In this document: in pieces, positions 62,826-64,000 of the stretch
Position numbering within the stretch: the stretch's first letter is position 1
Layout of the letters: every line of letters begins with the position of its first letter
Notes under the pieces: model-generated
Database searches by the model: none
Seen by the model: only the letters and a program-made list of their open reading frames with translations
What the model was told of the DNA's origin: nothing
Assembly: GCA_017557525.1 (NCBI GenBank)
Contig: JAFYYN010000011.1
Location: forward strand, 1-64,000
Reading direction: 5' to 3'
DNA: 64,000 bases
Source: Lachnospiraceae bacterium
GTDB taxonomy: Bacteria; Bacillota; Clostridia; Lachnospirales; Lachnospiraceae
Translations under genes and position numbers: made by a program

Positions 62826-63365
62826 TTACTTCTTACCTGTCTTGCCGGCCTTACGTCTGATCACTTCTTCAACGTACTTGATTCCCTTGCCCTTATAAGG
62901 CTCAGGTCTTCTCTTGTCTCTGATCTCAGCTGCGTACTGACCAACTTTCTCTTTGTCGATACCCTTAACAACTATTCTGTTGTTATCAACTGTTGACTCG
63001 ATTCCTTCAGGATCGATCATATTAACAGGATGTGAGTAACCAAGGTTTAAAACGAGCTTCTTTCCTTCTTTAGCAGCCCTGTAACCAACACCGTTGATTT
63101 CAAGAGCCTTCTCGTAACCCTGTGTAACACCTACTACCATATTGTTAATAAGTGTTCTTGTAAGTCCGTGAAGTGACTTACTTCTCTTAAGGTCGTTAGG
63201 TCTGTTAACTATAACCTCAGCGCCCTCTACCTTAATTTCCAATTCAGGTGCAAGAACTCTAGTAAGAGTTCCCTTAGGTCCCTTAACGGTAACCGTATTA
63301 TTTTCTGCTACATCTACTGTAACGCCAGCAGGTATAGCGATTGGCATCTTACCTATACGTGACAT
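62826..63365 (-). CDS. rplF: 50S ribosomal protein L6
   Basis: 179-residue protein with two related domains: [49 protein letters not shown] and [20 protein letters not shown]. Full length. Confidence 0.97.
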   Translation of the reverse strand: MSRIGKMPIAIPAGVTVDVAENNTVTVKGPKGTLTRVLAPELEIKVEGAEVIVNRPNDLKRSKSLHGLTRTLINNMVVGVTQGYEKALEINGVGYRAAKEGKKLVLNLGYSHPVNMIDPEGIESTVDNNRIVVKGIDKEKVGQYAAEIRDKRRPEPYKGKGIKYVEEVIRRKAGKTGKK

Positions 63366-63384
63366 GCCCGTACCTCCTATTATT

Positions 63385-63786
63385 TTACCATACGAAGCAG
63401 AGTACTTCTCCGCCTACGTTAGCCTTACGTGCTTCTTTATCGGTGATAACACCCTTGTTTGTAGAAATGATGGCTGTGCCGAGTCCGCCAAGTACCTTAG
63501 GAAGGTCTTCTACGTTAGCGTAAACTCTAAGACCGGGCTTAGAAATTCTCTTTAAGCCTGAAAGAACCTTATCGTTCTTGTCCTTGCCATACTTTAATGT
63601 AATGTGGATGTTCTTGAATGCTCCGGCATCAACGAGCTCAAAGCTCTTGATATAGCCCTCAGAAAGAAGGATGTTAGCGATTGAAACCTTCATCTTTGAA
63701 GCGGGAACATCAACTGTATCATGCTTTGCAGTATTTGCATTACGGATTCTTGTAAGCATATCTGCAATAGGATCGCTGTTCATCAT
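63385..63786 (-). CDS. rpsH: 30S ribosomal protein S8
   Basis: 133-residue 16S rRNA central-domain binder: [39 protein letters not shown] and [20 protein letters not shown]. In E. coli S8 regulates the spc operon; no site is obvious. Confidence 0.97.
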   Translation of the reverse strand: MMNSDPIADMLTRIRNANTAKHDTVDVPASKMKVSIANILLSEGYIKSFELVDAGAFKNIHITLKYGKDKNDKVLSGLKRISKPGLRVYANVEDLPKVLGGLGTAIISTNKGVITDKEARKANVGGEVLCFVW

Positions 63787-63803
63787 TGTACTTTTCCTCC
63801 TTC

Positions 63804-63989
63804 TTACCAGCTTGCTTTCTTAACGCCGGGTATCTGTCCATTGTATGCTAATTCACGGAAGCAGATTCTGCAAATGCCGTACTTGCGTAATACTGCATGG
63901 GGACGTCCGCAGATCCTGCAGCGTGTGTATGCTCTGGTAGAGAATTTAGCAGGACGCTGCTGCTTTAATTTCATTGATAATTTAGCCAT
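63804..63989 (-). CDS. rpsN: 30S ribosomal protein S14, zinc type
   Basis: 61-residue S14 of the zinc-binding (type Z) form: [20 protein letters not shown] gives two Cys-x2-Cys pairs. Starts [19 protein letters not shown]. The spc operon continues beyond the right edge of the window. Confidence 0.96.
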   Translation of the reverse strand: MAKLSMKLKQQRPAKFSTRAYTRCRICGRPHAVLRKYGICRICFRELAYNGQIPGVKKASW

Positions 63990-64000
63990 AAAATCCTCCT

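Overview
The window looks like chromosome of a low-to-moderate GC Firmicute, most likely a Lachnospiraceae member (Butyrivibrio, Roseburia or Coprococcus type). Supporting signs are a six-gene rnfCDGEAB operon, a GlgC/GlgD pair, a T-box leader on serS, a zinc-type rpsN, AGGAGG ribosome binding sites, and many secreted surface proteins with Ig-like or threonine/proline-rich segments. No prophage, insertion sequence or CRISPR array was seen.

Layout. 0.2-5.2 kb: an ABC-2 exporter with a two-component system (minus strand). 5.3-13.6 kb is accessory: a short-chain dehydrogenase, a DUF4139 protein, a CE15-like esterase fused to an acetyltransferase, a Uma2 protein, a nuclease-tail remnant, a secreted repeat protein divergent from an XRE regulator with a duplicated operator, and a type III toxin-antitoxin locus with a three-repeat RNA antitoxin. 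13.6-19 kb: the Rnf ion pump behind a compact pseudoknot leader. 19-25.7 kb: serS with T-box, a polysaccharide deacetylase, glgC/glgD and murC. 25.7-29.5 kb: DnaA-box-like sites, a structured leader, a DnaD-like protein, a DnaC-like loader and PRPP synthetase. 29.5-29.9 kb holds no gene; it has two inverted, homologous RNA-like elements around a shared terminator. 29.9-54.4 kb: an F420-ligase-like gene whose leader copies the Rnf pseudoknot, DUF1846, a Na/Pi symporter, a beta-helix protein, a kinase fused to a DUF6273-like domain, a SulP transporter, a cytidylate-kinase-like protein, an Ig-domain solute-binding protein, a protein with cystatin-like repeats, a MoxR/DUF58/transglutaminase operon, and two potassium-channel or Rossmann membrane proteins, each ending in a RyR-like domain. 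54.4-64 kb: the spc and alpha ribosomal operons (rpsN to rplQ, minus strand).

Points of most interest: (1) the type III toxin-antitoxin locus, whose RNA repeats can form a pseudoknot with a compensatory base change; (2) two leaders, before rnfC and before the F420-ligase-like gene, sharing one pseudoknot architecture abutting the Shine-Dalgarno, a candidate riboswitch class; (3) the adjacent RyR-domain channel pair; (4) the inverted RNA-element pair at 29.5-29.8 kb. All assignments come from reading the sequence; no database search was possible.
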